64,000 nt of DNA from Tritrichomonas musculus (GCA_039105265.1 JAPFFF010000012.1:4526001-4590000); one strand, 5' to 3'; counted from the first letter of the stretch, positions 17,169-26,005 are shown. The notes: generated from the sequence alone by a model not told the origin. A program made the numbers and translations.

Positions 17169-17543
17169 ATGAAGAGAGTTCCTCAAGTAGTATTTCAAAA
17201 TTTAATAGAGGACAAGAAAGATAAACTCAAAAAATCAATGAGTGAATTCTATGATGCTATGAATCGTTTGGCTGAAGCAAAAGTAAAAGAGAAAGATATT
17301 TCTTTTTGTCAACGGTATAATGGTGAAGATTTACACAACTTATATAAACTCAAAAGAGATTTCGAAGATATACAAATTGATTCAATTATTGAAGATCATG
17401 AAAAAATAAAAACTGAACTTGAGACAGAAGAGAAATCAGCATGGAAAGAATATCAAGATAGTTTTGATCAATACAAAGTTCAAAAAAGAGCTTTAATAGC
17501 TGAAATAAGTTCTTTTCAAAAATTTCTAATGGATGATGAATGA
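17169..17543 (+). CDS. Coiled-coil protein, unknown function
   Basis: 124 residues, Lys/Glu-rich, with long predicted helices (about 10-45 and 70-115). It is one of the ten or so small helical proteins of the Polinton's replication block and shows no recognised domain. Confidence 0.7.
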   Translation: MKRVPQVVFQNLIEDKKDKLKKSMSEFYDAMNRLAEAKVKEKDISFCQRYNGEDLHNLYKLKRDFEDIQIDSIIEDHEKIKTELETEEKSAWKEYQDSFDQYKVQKRALIAEISSFQKFLMDDE

Positions 17544-17595
17544 TTAATAAATTTAATTTATCTTTTTATTTTTTTATCCTCTTACAAAAACAAAA

Positions 17596-18303
17596 ATGAT
17601 AGTAGAGCCAATAAATGAAAATTATGAATGGTTACAATATAATGAACATTTACGGATTATACGTTCAAAGAAAGATAATATGTTTCAAGCAAATAGTATA
17701 ATTAGTGCTTGTCAATCAACAAAGAAAATTAAGCATTGGAATGAAAATAAACAAACAAAGGAGTTATTTCAATTTATTTCTGAGTCAGTCGGAATTCCGC
17801 CCGACCAAAAGTTATTAGAAAATCGACCAAATTTACCGAATAATTTGAAAGGAATTTATGTTCATAAATTATTAGTAAATCATATAGCAATTTGGGCTTC
17901 ACCTACTTATTCATTCTTTGTTCTAAAATTATTAGATGAGTATTTTGAAAAACAAAGACTTGAACAAAAACCAAGATTAGTACCTAAAAATAGAGAATAT
18001 GATTATAAATTCTTAATTTGGTTAGAAGAATTAAAAGATAATCCAGAAAAAGTTAAATTACATTTAGTCAAACGTCATAAAGATTATTATCGTGATATCA
18101 AACCAAAAGAAAAAAATCAATGGTACTTCAAAGATAATATGCCAATAGCTATGACACCAAATAGAGATATAAAAGATATTATTCGTAAGAATTTTGGTAC
18201 AAATGATGTTTCAATTTATAGTTCTATCATTACTGCTTCAAAAACATGTTTAGATAAATTAAAGAGGTTAATAGATGAATATATTAGTCATTATCAGGAA
18301 TGA
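17596..18303 (+). CDS. KilA-N domain protein
   Basis: 235 residues. The first ~120 residues match the KilA-N/Bro-N-type DNA-binding fold common in large DNA viruses and phages. It has an early strand pair (LRIIRSKKDNMFQANSI), a WNENKQTKELFQFI segment, and the diagnostic GIYVHKLLVNHIAIWASPTY segment followed by FFVLKLLDEYFEKQ at about 95-120. The C-terminal half is basic and unassigned. Viral KilA-N proteins are thought to act in transcription or replication control, so regulation of the element is the natural inference. It lacks the CGGTTTTGACA box and is instead preceded by a T-rich leader. Confidence 0.85.
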   Translation: MIVEPINENYEWLQYNEHLRIIRSKKDNMFQANSIISACQSTKKIKHWNENKQTKELFQFISESVGIPPDQKLLENRPNLPNNLKGIYVHKLLVNHIAIWASPTYSFFVLKLLDEYFEKQRLEQKPRLVPKNREYDYKFLIWLEELKDNPEKVKLHLVKRHKDYYRDIKPKEKNQWYFKDNMPIAMTPNRDIKDIIRKNFGTNDVSIYSSIITASKTCLDKLKRLIDEYISHYQE

Positions 18304-18306
18304 GAT

Positions 18307-18338
18307 AAAAAACGGTTTTGACACTTCATTATTTTTAA
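18307..18338 (+). promoter_or_regulatory. AACGGTTTTGACACTTCATTATTTTT promoter
   Basis: Canonical replication-block box and Inr, ending directly before the ATG at 18339. Confidence 0.65.
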
Positions 18339-18599
18339 ATGAGTGAACCTGACTTTTTCGAAGAGAAGAAAAAGATTGATGATCAAACAAGAGATTTTCT
18401 ATCGAATGTTCGAAATGATTTGAATATAACGAAAGTTCTCATGCAAAAAATAAATTCTCAACTTGATGAATTAACTTCAAGATTGGAACGTTTAGAAAGT
18501 TCTGTCCAAAGAATTGATCGAAAAGTTGCTGAACGTGGTGTTCAAATCGAACAATTAATAAAAGACGTTTTCGTTCTTCAATTAACTCGACCTAAATAA
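18339..18599 (+). CDS. Small coiled-coil protein
   Basis: 86 residues. Residues ~15-75 form a strong heptad pattern (INSQLDELTSRLERLESSVQ), typical of a parallel dimeric or trimeric coiled coil. No catalytic motif is present. Polinton gene. Confidence 0.7.
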   Translation: MSEPDFFEEKKKIDDQTRDFLSNVRNDLNITKVLMQKINSQLDELTSRLERLESSVQRIDRKVAERGVQIEQLIKDVFVLQLTRPK

Positions 18600-18616
18600 A
18601 CATTTTCTTTTTAATT

Positions 18617-18645
18617 AACGGTTTTGACAGACCATTATTTTTATT
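18617..18645 (+). promoter_or_regulatory. AACGGTTTTGACAGACCATTATTTTT promoter
   Basis: Canonical box and Inr, with the ATG of the next gene at 18662 about 27 nt after the Inr adenine. Confidence 0.65.
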
Positions 18646-18661
18646 GTAAAAGAAAGTTAAC

Positions 18662-19078
18662 ATGACAACAACTATTAGAGCGAATCCTAACAGATTAATG
18701 GAGATTTATAATCTCTTAACGAATGGTAAAGAAACGTTTAAAGAATTCTCTAAAAAGAATGGGGATCGGAGTAAAGAAATATTAAATGAGTTTATTATAC
18801 AAAAAGTTAAAGAAAATGGTTACGATGGAAAATTGAATGGAGATTCAATATTTTGGTTCGTTAAAGGTTTAACTCATTCAAATCTCCCTCAATATTTAAA
18901 TCAACCTCCAGAACCAAAAGTCGAGCCAGCACCAGAAAAAGTGATAACTGAACCCCCACCTAGTGCGAATGTCAGTGAGCCCAAAACAAAACCAGAGCCA
19001 GAAAAATCAAATTTACGTGAAATCATAGAAAAAAGCTCCGCAAAATGTACCTTTGAGAAAATTAGTTCCACCTCCTGA
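18662..19078 (+). CDS. Protein upstream of polymerase B, Pro/Glu-rich C-terminal half
   Basis: 138 residues. The first ~75 are an ordinary globular segment (LMEIYNLLTNGKETFKEFSK, SIFWFVKGLTHSNLPQYL). The remainder is Pro/Glu/Lys-rich linker. It carries the promoter upstream of the polymerase region, and its 3' end lies close to the start of that open region. The relation of the two is not resolved here. Confidence 0.5.
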   Translation: MTTTIRANPNRLMEIYNLLTNGKETFKEFSKKNGDRSKEILNEFIIQKVKENGYDGKLNGDSIFWFVKGLTHSNLPQYLNQPPEPKVEPAPEKVITEPPPSANVSEPKTKPEPEKSNLREIIEKSSAKCTFEKISSTS

Positions 19079-22000
19079 GCCAAAATCAAATGAATATGAA
19101 CCAAAAAGAACAACTGATCCTTATTTCTTAAATATTCAGAATTCAATTAGACCTCATTCAAAAGATGATTCATTTATTCAATTCATGAAAATTAATAATG
19201 AAAATGATCAAGATAGAATTGTTGATGGTTATATAAAAATGTTAAATGATTCACCAACTGATTGGAGAATTAATTTTGAACAATTAAATGATTATGGTCG
19301 AAAGAAATTATTTCCATTCTTAAGAAAGAAATTTGAAAATGAAATAGGTGAATTAGCTGCAACAGAAAAATATAAATTATCTTATTCAGTTGGAGGTCAA
19401 TGGCATTCTGTACCTTTAAATGGAAAAACTTATGAAGAATTATTAAAGAATTTAACAGAAGAGAATTTCATTTATCAAATTGAAAAGAATCCAGGTTGGG
19501 AATATGATTTAGAAGGTCAAAGATTACCTGAATTTTCATTATTTTCTCAAATCAAATTTAGTATATTAAAACATCCAAAACATAAAAATACAGTCGATGG
19601 AGGATTCTTTAAATATTTATTAAAACCTGGTTGTCCAAAAGTATTAATTGATTACCTCGTTCGATTACAAATATTTGATAGTTTAATTAATGAAAAGACA
19701 AAGAAAATAAAAGAAGAATTAAATGATTGTTGTTTCATTTATGCTTTACAACAAACTGGAAATTATTCAGAATCATTATTAAATCAAATTAGATTAAGGA
19801 TTCAAAATAGATATTTATCACAAAGTAGTATTAATCATTTATGTGAAGAATTTAATATTCATCTTAATTTAACTTATATTGATGATAATTCTGTTGCTCA
19901 AAAACAATCTGTACGTTCAATGGATAAAGGTAAAAGAAAAACATATATGGGTATACAAAAAGCTGAACCAGAACGAACTCATAAATTCAATGTATATCAA
20001 AAACATTATTTCATCGAAGAAAAGACTCCATTTACATATTATTATATCAAAAATATTGAAAAGTTAGATGAAGACAAATATAATAAAGATTGGATTACAG
20101 ATCATTGGACAAAAGGTAGATCATTTATAACTTCTTCAAACTTGATTAGAGAATTATTTAAGAAAAATTATTTCATTCCAATTAATTATTCACAAGAACA
20201 TTTATTACATTCAATATTTTATAATGAAATTGATCAAGATATTTCAAATACTACATTAGAATATAAAGATGAATATTGTTGTAAATTAATTGAACCAAAA
20301 ACAAAAATAATCAAACAAGTAGAAACTTCTTATTGGTTTTGTGATTTTGAATCTGATACAAGTTCAAAAATTCATATTCCATTCTTATGTTGTTTACATT
20401 CATTAGATGGGAAAATTAAGAAAGAATTCTTAGGTGAAAAATGTAATATAAATCTATTGAAATATTTACCTACTGATTCAATTTGTTATTTTCATAATTT
20501 GGCTTATGATATTAGAATGATTTTACAAAATAATAATCAAAATATAAAAATATTATCATCAATTATTAAAGGAAATCAATGTTTTAATATGACTTTGAAA
20601 TTTGAGAACAAAAAGATAACATTTAAAGATAGTTATCCAATTTTCTCTTGCAAGCTATCTAATCTACCATTAATGTTTAATATTCCTTGTGAAAAAGAAA
20701 TTTTCCCATACAAATATTATACATTTGAAAGATTAAGAACAAATAAAGGTCAAATTAATGAAGCAGGTAAAGAAGAAGATAAAACATGGACTGAACAAGA
20801 TTATCAATTATTTCGTTCAAATATTAACAAAATTAAGGGATGCCGTTTAAGTAATAATGAATTTGATATGTGGAAATATGCATTATTTTATTGTCATCAA
20901 GATGTTCGAATATTAAGAGAAAGTTTTGTTAAATTTAGACAAGGTTTCATTCAAGATTTCAAAATCGATCCATTCAAATATATTTCAATTTCTTCTTTAG
21001 CTAATGATGTATTTAATCATAAAGTTTATTATGGTCATGATTTATATTCAGTAGGTGGAATTGTTAGGAAATTTTGTTCATATGCTGTTTATGGAGGTAG
21101 ATGTATGACTGCTTATAACAAAAAGTGGCATATCACTGAAAAATTAGCAGATTTTGACGCAGTTAGTTTATATCCTTCAGCAATTCATAGATTATATACC
21201 GTTCAAGGAAAACCAGTAGTAATATCCAAAACTGAATTAAATTATGAATTTTTATCAAAACAAGGTGCATATATAGTAGAAATTTTAGTTACTGGAATTC
21301 ATAAACATTATCCATTTCCATTAATCGTTAAGAAAACAAAAGATGGTAACCTTAATGATGATAAATTCGATAAACCTTTCAAAATGATTGTCGATAATAT
21401 TTATTTAGAAGATCTCATTGAATTTCAAAAAATAGATTTCGAATTAATTAGAGGTTATTATTGGCCTGGAAAAAGAGAATATCATATCCAAAAAGAAATT
21501 CAAAAAATATTTGAGAAAAGATTAGAATATAAAAGTCAAGACAATCCTTTACAAAATTTATATAAATTAATTATGAATAGTTGTTATGGTAAAACTATTG
21601 AAAGACCTATTGAAAAAGATTTTAAATACATTAATGATCAAGATACTTTAGATAATTATTGGATCAAAAATTATAACAAAATTGTTGAAGATATTGAATT
21701 ACAAAATAATATGCATGCTGTTAGAATATTGAGACCAATTGATAAACATTTTAATTTTTCATTATTAGGTATTCATGTATTAAGTATGTCAAAAAGAATC
21801 ATGAATGAAGTGATGTGTCTTGCATTTGATATTGGTTGCCATATTTATTATCAGGATACTGATTCAATGCATATTGAAATAAATGATTTACCAAAATTAC
21901 AAAAAGCTTATAAAGAAAAATATAATCGAGAACTCATAGGTAAATATTTAGGTCAATTCCATTCAGATTTTCCAACAATAAATGGTCACAAAGAAATGCC

Positions 22001-22325
22001 AGAATCAATTGAATCATACTTTTTGATGAAAAAGATGTATATTGATAAGTTACAAGATTCTACAGGTGAAATTGATTATATGACTCGTGGGAAAGGATTA
22101 ACTGAACAATCTATTAAATATGCTTATAAGAATGAATTTGATAATGATCCAATGAAATTATATAAATATTTATATGAAGGGAATCAACAAACATTTGATC
22201 TTACAAAAGGTCAACCATGTTTCCAAATGAATAAAAATATGACTGTATCAACCTTAAATGAATTCAAAAGAAGAATATCAACACCATATAAAGAAGGAAA
22301 GAGAGAAAAATATTTTGAATACTAG
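19053..22325 (+). CDS. polB: Protein-primed family B DNA polymerase
   Basis: 1,090 codons with an uncertain 5' boundary. Residue positions are counted from 19053. The 3'-5' exonuclease motifs are FCDFESD (~429, Exo I), YFHNLAYD (~480, Exo II) and YCHQDVRIL (~615, Exo III). The polymerase motifs are DFDAVSLYPS (~705, motif A), IMNSCYGKT (~840, motif B) and YYQDTDSMHIE (~935, motif C). These are the DNA_pol_B_2 signatures of protein-primed polymerases of Polintons, adenoviruses and linear plasmids. The N-terminal ~350 residues include a DCCFIYAL...HYFIEE segment, seen in my reading of other Maverick polymerases and of unknown role. It should copy the element from its inverted-repeat termini. 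Confidence 0.93.
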   Translation: MRKLVPPPEPKSNEYEPKRTTDPYFLNIQNSIRPHSKDDSFIQFMKINNENDQDRIVDGYIKMLNDSPTDWRINFEQLNDYGRKKLFPFLRKKFENEIGELAATEKYKLSYSVGGQWHSVPLNGKTYEELLKNLTEENFIYQIEKNPGWEYDLEGQRLPEFSLFSQIKFSILKHPKHKNTVDGGFFKYLLKPGCPKVLIDYLVRLQIFDSLINEKTKKIKEELNDCCFIYALQQTGNYSESLLNQIRLRIQNRYLSQSSINHLCEEFNIHLNLTYIDDNSVAQKQSVRSMDKGKRKTYMGIQKAEPERTHKFNVYQKHYFIEEKTPFTYYYIKNIEKLDEDKYNKDWITDHWTKGRSFITSSNLIRELFKKNYFIPINYSQEHLLHSIFYNEIDQDISNTTLEYKDEYCCKLIEPKTKIIKQVETSYWFCDFESDTSSKIHIPFLCCLHSLDGKIKKEFLGEKCNINLLKYLPTDSICYFHNLAYDIRMILQNNNQNIKILSSIIKGNQCFNMTLKFENKKITFKDSYPIFSCKLSNLPLMFNIPCEKEIFPYKYYTFERLRTNKGQINEAGKEEDKTWTEQDYQLFRSNINKIKGCRLSNNEFDMWKYALFYCHQDVRILRESFVKFRQGFIQDFKIDPFKYISISSLANDVFNHKVYYGHDLYSVGGIVRKFCSYAVYGGRCMTAYNKKWHITEKLADFDAVSLYPSAIHRLYTVQGKPVVISKTELNYEFLSKQGAYIVEILVTGIHKHYPFPLIVKKTKDGNLNDDKFDKPFKMIVDNIYLEDLIEFQKIDFELIRGYYWPGKREYHIQKEIQKIFEKRLEYKSQDNPLQNLYKLIMNSCYGKTIERPIEKDFKYINDQDTLDNYWIKNYNKIVEDIELQNNMHAVRILRPIDKHFNFSLLGIHVLSMSKRIMNEVMCLAFDIGCHIYYQDTDSMHIEINDLPKLQKAYKEKYNRELIGKYLGQFHSDFPTINGHKEMPESIESYFLMKKMYIDKLQDSTGEIDYMTRGKGLTEQSIKYAYKNEFDNDPMKLYKYLYEGNQQTFDLTKGQPCFQMNKNMTVSTLNEFKRRISTPYKEGKREKYFEY

Positions 22326-22328
22326 ATT

Positions 22329-22355
22329 GGCGGTTTTGACAGACCATTTTTATAA
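22329..22355 (+). promoter_or_regulatory. GGCGGTTTTGACAGACCATTTTTATAA promoter
   Basis: Canonical box, Inr and 5' leader, ending at the ATG at 22356. This is the last box of this type toward the morphogenesis half of the element. Confidence 0.65.
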
Positions 22356-22538
22356 ATGTCAAGAAGAGCAACCACTCAACCATTAATATCATTATCTGAG
22401 AGTGAAAGAATTGATAACGACTCTGGCGATTGCTGTTGTTCCAACCCACCACCCAATTGCTGTTTGTGGACTCTTGTTATTCTCTTTGTGATGAACATCA
22501 TTTTCACTTTTATTTATTTCTTGCTTGCAATTGCATGA
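22356..22538 (+). CDS. Small single-pass membrane protein
   Basis: 60 residues. A Ser-rich N-terminal half with a Cys/Pro cluster (DCCCSNPPPNCCLW) is followed by one hydrophobic segment to the C-terminus (LVILFVMNIIFTFIYFLL). The design is like a tail-anchored protein. No family is recognised. Confidence 0.65.
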   Translation: MSRRATTQPLISLSESERIDNDSGDCCCSNPPPNCCLWTLVILFVMNIIFTFIYFLLAIA

Positions 22539-22597
22539 TTTAATTAAACAATAAGCTTTTTTAATTTTTTTAATTTTTTATTTTGTCTCAAAAATAT

Positions 22598-22924
22598 ATG
22601 ACAAAGACTAGGATCCGTTGGAATACTCAAAAAGTGAGAGAAGAAATGGCTAAAGAAAATTGTATATTATTAGATGATTACAAAAGAGGAGATATTCGTA
22701 TTCATTATTTATATGAAGGTAATGAATTTTCAGTAAGGTGGTCAGATTGGATGAAAAAAGATAGGCCATCAAGACCACATTTGAAAGGAGGAAATAGAAA
22801 AATAACAAAATCAAAGAGTGTTGATAACTTAAATAAAACTTTTGAAGATCCTGAAAATGGAGAAGAGGAAAATGAAAATGAAGAAGATTTTAATGAGATA
22901 GAAAATGAATTACATCAAGAATGA
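22598..22924 (+). CDS. Small protein, unknown function
   Basis: 108 residues from the first ATG (22598). The first ~70 residues (CILLDDYKRGDIRIHYLYEG, FSVRWSDWMKK) remind me of short DNA-binding repeats in viral endonucleases, without the metal-binding cysteines, so this is a weak resemblance. The C-terminal third is acidic and Asn-rich. The 3' end overlaps the next frame by 20 nt. Confidence 0.6.
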   Translation: MTKTRIRWNTQKVREEMAKENCILLDDYKRGDIRIHYLYEGNEFSVRWSDWMKKDRPSRPHLKGGNRKITKSKSVDNLNKTFEDPENGEEENENEEDFNEIENELHQE

Positions 22925-23153
22925 ACTCAAAGAAATTAATGATACGTTATTCTTAATATTGGAATGGAGATTTGCAAATTCACAAGAAATGAAAAATTAT
23001 TGGATGAATGAAATATTCAATAAATCAATTGGACTATTTGATCAAAGAATTGTTTTAAATTTAAGAATTGCTAATCAAATTGATACTCATTTCATTAATA
23101 TGTTAGAGCAATTTATATTAGAGAAGTTAGAACTGGAAATAGGTTTGATGTAA
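22905..23153 (+). CDS. Small helical protein, overlaps preceding gene
   Basis: 82 residues, helical, with hydrophobic and charged residues evenly mixed. The first ATG lies inside the 3' end of the preceding gene and no clear Inr precedes it, so the start and even the gene itself are less certain. Confidence 0.45.
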   Translation: MNYIKNELKEINDTLFLILEWRFANSQEMKNYWMNEIFNKSIGLFDQRIVLNLRIANQIDTHFINMLEQFILEKLELEIGLM

Positions 23154-23191
23154 TTAGTTTTTTGAAAAATTAATTTTAATGAAAGAATCAA

Positions 23192-23458
23192 ATGCCAGTA
23201 AAAAAACAAAGAAGGACGACACCGAAAAAGAAAGCACGACCCCCAGCAAACCCCGTAATGATCTTTACAGTCAAATCAGGATCATCAAATGCAACAGGAT
23301 CATCAAAAGCAACAAGACCACCAAAAGCAATAAAAGAACTTGTACTCCCAGCATGGTATACGGATTTGTATAAACCATCACCAAGATCATTTCGGAATAC
23401 AATCCATATCAAAACCAAGCTCAAAAAAGATAAAAAGGATCGAAGAAAAGAACGATAA
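23192..23458 (+). CDS. Very basic small protein (core/nucleoid candidate)
   Basis: 88 residues with Lys/Arg clusters at both ends (KKQRRTTPKKKARPP and KKDKKDRRKER) and a Pro/Ser/Ala-rich middle. It resembles the small basic core proteins that adenovirus-like particles package with DNA. An overlapping 64-codon frame starts 13 nt earlier, but the 88-residue one fills the space to the next gene and is preferred. Confidence 0.55.
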   Translation: MPVKKQRRTTPKKKARPPANPVMIFTVKSGSSNATGSSKATRPPKAIKELVLPAWYTDLYKPSPRSFRNTIHIKTKLKKDKKDRRKER

Positions 23459-23506
23459 AAAATAATTTTATTTTTTGATAATTTAATGAAAAATCAAAAA
23501 TAAAAG

Positions 23507-24085
23507 ATGGTATCGAAAAAAAACAATCCAGGAAAAAACGCTAGACGTGCAAGGAATATAAAATTCGCAACAGGACCACCACCAACAACAACCTCAGCGA
23601 AGACATTATCTGATATCAAAATCAAAAAATCAACAGCAAAGGTATTAAATCAAGCAGGAGAAGCAATGCAAGCAGCAGCTGATGTAGTAGAAGCAACAGC
23701 AGCTCCAGCTCCAAAGACACCAAGAAAATATTTAGATCTACCTGCTTATGATTGGTCACATGTTAATTTAAAAGATTTACAAGATTTTGCGAGAAAAGAA
23801 GGAATCCATTTTTCACCTGATGATACAAAAGAAACATTACAAGCAATTCTTGCACGTTGGGCAGAAACAGGATATAAAAATAAAAGAAAAACATCAAATA
23901 AACCAAGACAACCAAGGAAAAAACCGAATGGAACAAGAAAACCACGAGAAAGACATTATGGACCTCGATTACCAAGAAAAACAAGATCAGATAAAGGACA
24001 AAAGAAAGGAGAATTGAAAAAAGATGGAACACCTAGAAAGAAACCAGGACCACAAAAAGGATATAAAAGAAGAACAAAGAATTAA
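23507..24085 (+). CDS. Basic SAP-like DNA-binding protein
   Basis: 192 residues. The sequence begins with a basic arm (KKNNPGKNARRARNIKF), followed by an Ala-rich helix. A SAP-like helix-turn-helix (LKDLQDFARKEGIHFSPDDT to LQAILARW) lies at about residues 88-122, and the tail of ~70 residues is almost pure Lys/Arg/Pro/Gly. SAP motifs bind A+T-rich DNA. The composition suggests a genome-packaging core protein. The next gene has the same design. Confidence 0.7.
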   Translation: MVSKKNNPGKNARRARNIKFATGPPPTTTSAKTLSDIKIKKSTAKVLNQAGEAMQAAADVVEATAAPAPKTPRKYLDLPAYDWSHVNLKDLQDFARKEGIHFSPDDTKETLQAILARWAETGYKNKRKTSNKPRQPRKKPNGTRKPRERHYGPRLPRKTRSDKGQKKGELKKDGTPRKKPGPQKGYKRRTKN

Positions 24086-24125
24086 ATTTAAAAATTGAAA
24101 TTCGATATTATTTTTGTAAGTAAAA

Positions 24126-25478
24126 ATGTCAAAAAAAGTGAATACAACACGATCAAATACAACATCAGAAGCGAAAAAATTAATGAAACAAATATCAAAT
24201 GCCAAAATGAGAACAGATGTTGGAAAAGGAGATAGTTATTCTTTTACTGATGATAGATATTATAGAATCAAAACAGTTGATAATTTGGTTCATGTAATCA
24301 AAGGAGTTCGTGAATATGTTTTTACTCCAAGAGAATGGGCAAAAAGGAAAAAAGGAACAAAAATTGTAGCTCAAGAAGTCAAAAAAGCTCATTCTGATGA
24401 CCTGAATGCAGCATTAGCTTGGAAACGAAAAAAGAAAGCAGGAGAGAAAAAACAAGAGAAGATGGAATGGGTACTCAAAGGAGGAATTCCACCACAGTTA
24501 CAGTCGAAAGAAAATGAGCCAAAGCCAAAAAAGGCGAAAGAAAATGAGCCAAAGCCAAAAAAGGCGAAAGAAAATGAGCCAAAGCCAAAAAGAACAAGAG
24601 CAAATGTTCCTAGAGTAAAAGATTATGTTGATGCGAAAGAGAAGAAAAGATTAGATAAAATATATAAAATGATAGCAAAATATGGTGAAATACCAAAAGC
24701 TAAAAGAATAGAAAAATTACAAAAATTAGGATATAAAGTAGATAACAATACAGATGACGAAAAATTAAATATCTGGTTACATGAAGCAGATTGTATTCAA
24801 AAAGGTCGATATCAATATTTATCTTATGGAACTTTATTAAATGCAATCAATTCAATAGACTTAGAAGATGTTGAGCTCAATCCAATTCCAGCAGATGCAA
24901 CAAGAATGGATTTAGCCCAAACAATGAAAGATATAGCAAAAGGTAAATTTGGGAAAAAATCAAAAAAGGCGAAGACAAGAGCGAATGTTCCTAGAGCAAA
25001 AGATTTTGTTGATGCGAAAGAGAAGAAACAAACAAAACCGAAAAAGGCGAAAGATAGTGAGCCAAAACCGAAAAAACCGCTATCTGAAGCAAAACAAAGA
25101 AATCAAGAATTGAGAGAAAAATATAAAGGAATTAAAATTGATAGTCTTCGAAGATTGTTAAGAAGAAATGGTATTGAATTTGATGCATCAACAAAAAGAA
25201 AAGAAATTATTGAATTAATAGAATCAAATAATCTTCAATATAAAAAGAGAGAAAGAAAACAAAAACCAATAACCGAAACAAATGAGGCAGTAGGAACACC
25301 CATTCCTCCTCCACCTCCACCGCCAGTGAGCGTTAGCGAACCTGTGCAACCACCAATAACAGAAACAAATGATGCAGTCGGTACTCAAACTCAAAGACCT
25401 TCATTATCTAATCGATCACAATATGCTCAAACAATGGTGAAAAGATTAAATGAGCAAAAAAAAACTCTAGTTCCATAA
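24126..25478 (+). CDS. Basic protein with KENEPKPKKA repeats and SAP-like motif
   Basis: 450 residues. The N-terminal ~125 residues are globular (DDRYYRIKTVDNLVHVIKG). Three 10-residue repeats of the type KENEPKPKKA follow, then a helical middle domain. Another linker repeats the RANVPRxKDxVDAKEKK phrase seen earlier. A SAP-like motif (IDSLRRLLRRNGIEFDAST) lies at about 335-370, and the C-terminus is Pro-rich. The protein is probably DNA-binding, consistent with a core or nucleoid role next to the two basic proteins upstream. This neighbourhood shows signs of decay (about one break). Confidence 0.6.
   Translation: MSKKVNTTRSNTTSEAKKLMKQISNAKMRTDVGKGDSYSFTDDRYYRIKTVDNLVHVIKGVREYVFTPREWAKRKKGTKIVAQEVKKAHSDDLNAALAWKRKKKAGEKKQEKMEWVLKGGIPPQLQSKENEPKPKKAKENEPKPKKAKENEPKPKRTRANVPRVKDYVDAKEKKRLDKIYKMIAKYGEIPKAKRIEKLQKLGYKVDNNTDDEKLNIWLHEADCIQKGRYQYLSYGTLLNAINSIDLEDVELNPIPADATRMDLAQTMKDIAKGKFGKKSKKAKTRANVPRAKDFVDAKEKKQTKPKKAKDSEPKPKKPLSEAKQRNQELREKYKGIKIDSLRRLLRRNGIEFDASTKRKEIIELIESNNLQYKKRERKQKPITETNEAVGTPIPPPPPPPVSVSEPVQPPITETNDAVGTQTQRPSLSNRSQYAQTMVKRLNEQKKTLVP
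24505..24592 (+). repeat. 30-bp tandem repeat, three copies, inside the basic protein gene
   Basis: The 30-bp unit (cgaaagaaaatgagccaaag and so on) is repeated three times with almost no change, encoding KENEPKPKKA decapeptides. The near-identity at DNA level indicates a recent expansion. Confidence 0.8.
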
Positions 25479-26005
25479 ATTTACCTCCCGTAGTTCATGT
25501 AAATCTTCCAATACAAAAACCAGAACCAAAACAAAAACAAAAACAAGTTATTACAACTCTTCCAAATAGTGAGAAATTCAAACAAAATATTATTCAAGAT
25601 TCAATAAAACCAACAAAAACGGTTCAAAAAGAGTCACCGTTAAGAACTCAATATGATGATAATCCTGAATTTTATGATAATTATTTCGATAATCCACCAT
25701 CTGAATTTGAAGATAATTATTTTGATAATCCACCATCTGAATTACCAAAACAAGAACCAATAGTCGAAATTGATTATAATTATGTTCCAATTGAAGATGA
25801 TCTGAGAATAACCAATTCAAATCAACCAAAACAAAAACAAAAACCAAAACAAAAAGGAAAATGGAGGTCCAAAGATGAGATATATAATGAGATGGTCAAG
25901 AAATTAGAAAGGAAAGGAATTCCAATTCCTGAAGGTGCAACTATCAAACAATTAAAAGATTTAGATAAAACGGTTAAAGGGCAATCTGGTCGACCAAAAA
26001 AATAA
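25479..26005 (+). other. Coding-like stretch with no separate gene called
   Basis: The composition resembles the neighbouring basic-protein genes (Lys, Gln, Pro and Asn codons), and the stretch includes a 36-bp direct repeat (25676-25744). I do not call an independent gene here. The neighbourhood looks somewhat decayed. Confidence 0.45.

Noticed and set aside
23179-23373. 64-codon frame overlapping the small basic protein
   Set aside because: It starts 13 nt before the 88-residue frame, but it is shorter and leaves ~130 bp before the next gene. Only one of the two is likely real.
23763-24032. 89-codon minus-strand frame opposite the SAP-like gene
   Set aside because: Phe/Leu/Val-rich antisense shadow of a Lys/Arg/Pro-rich coding sequence.
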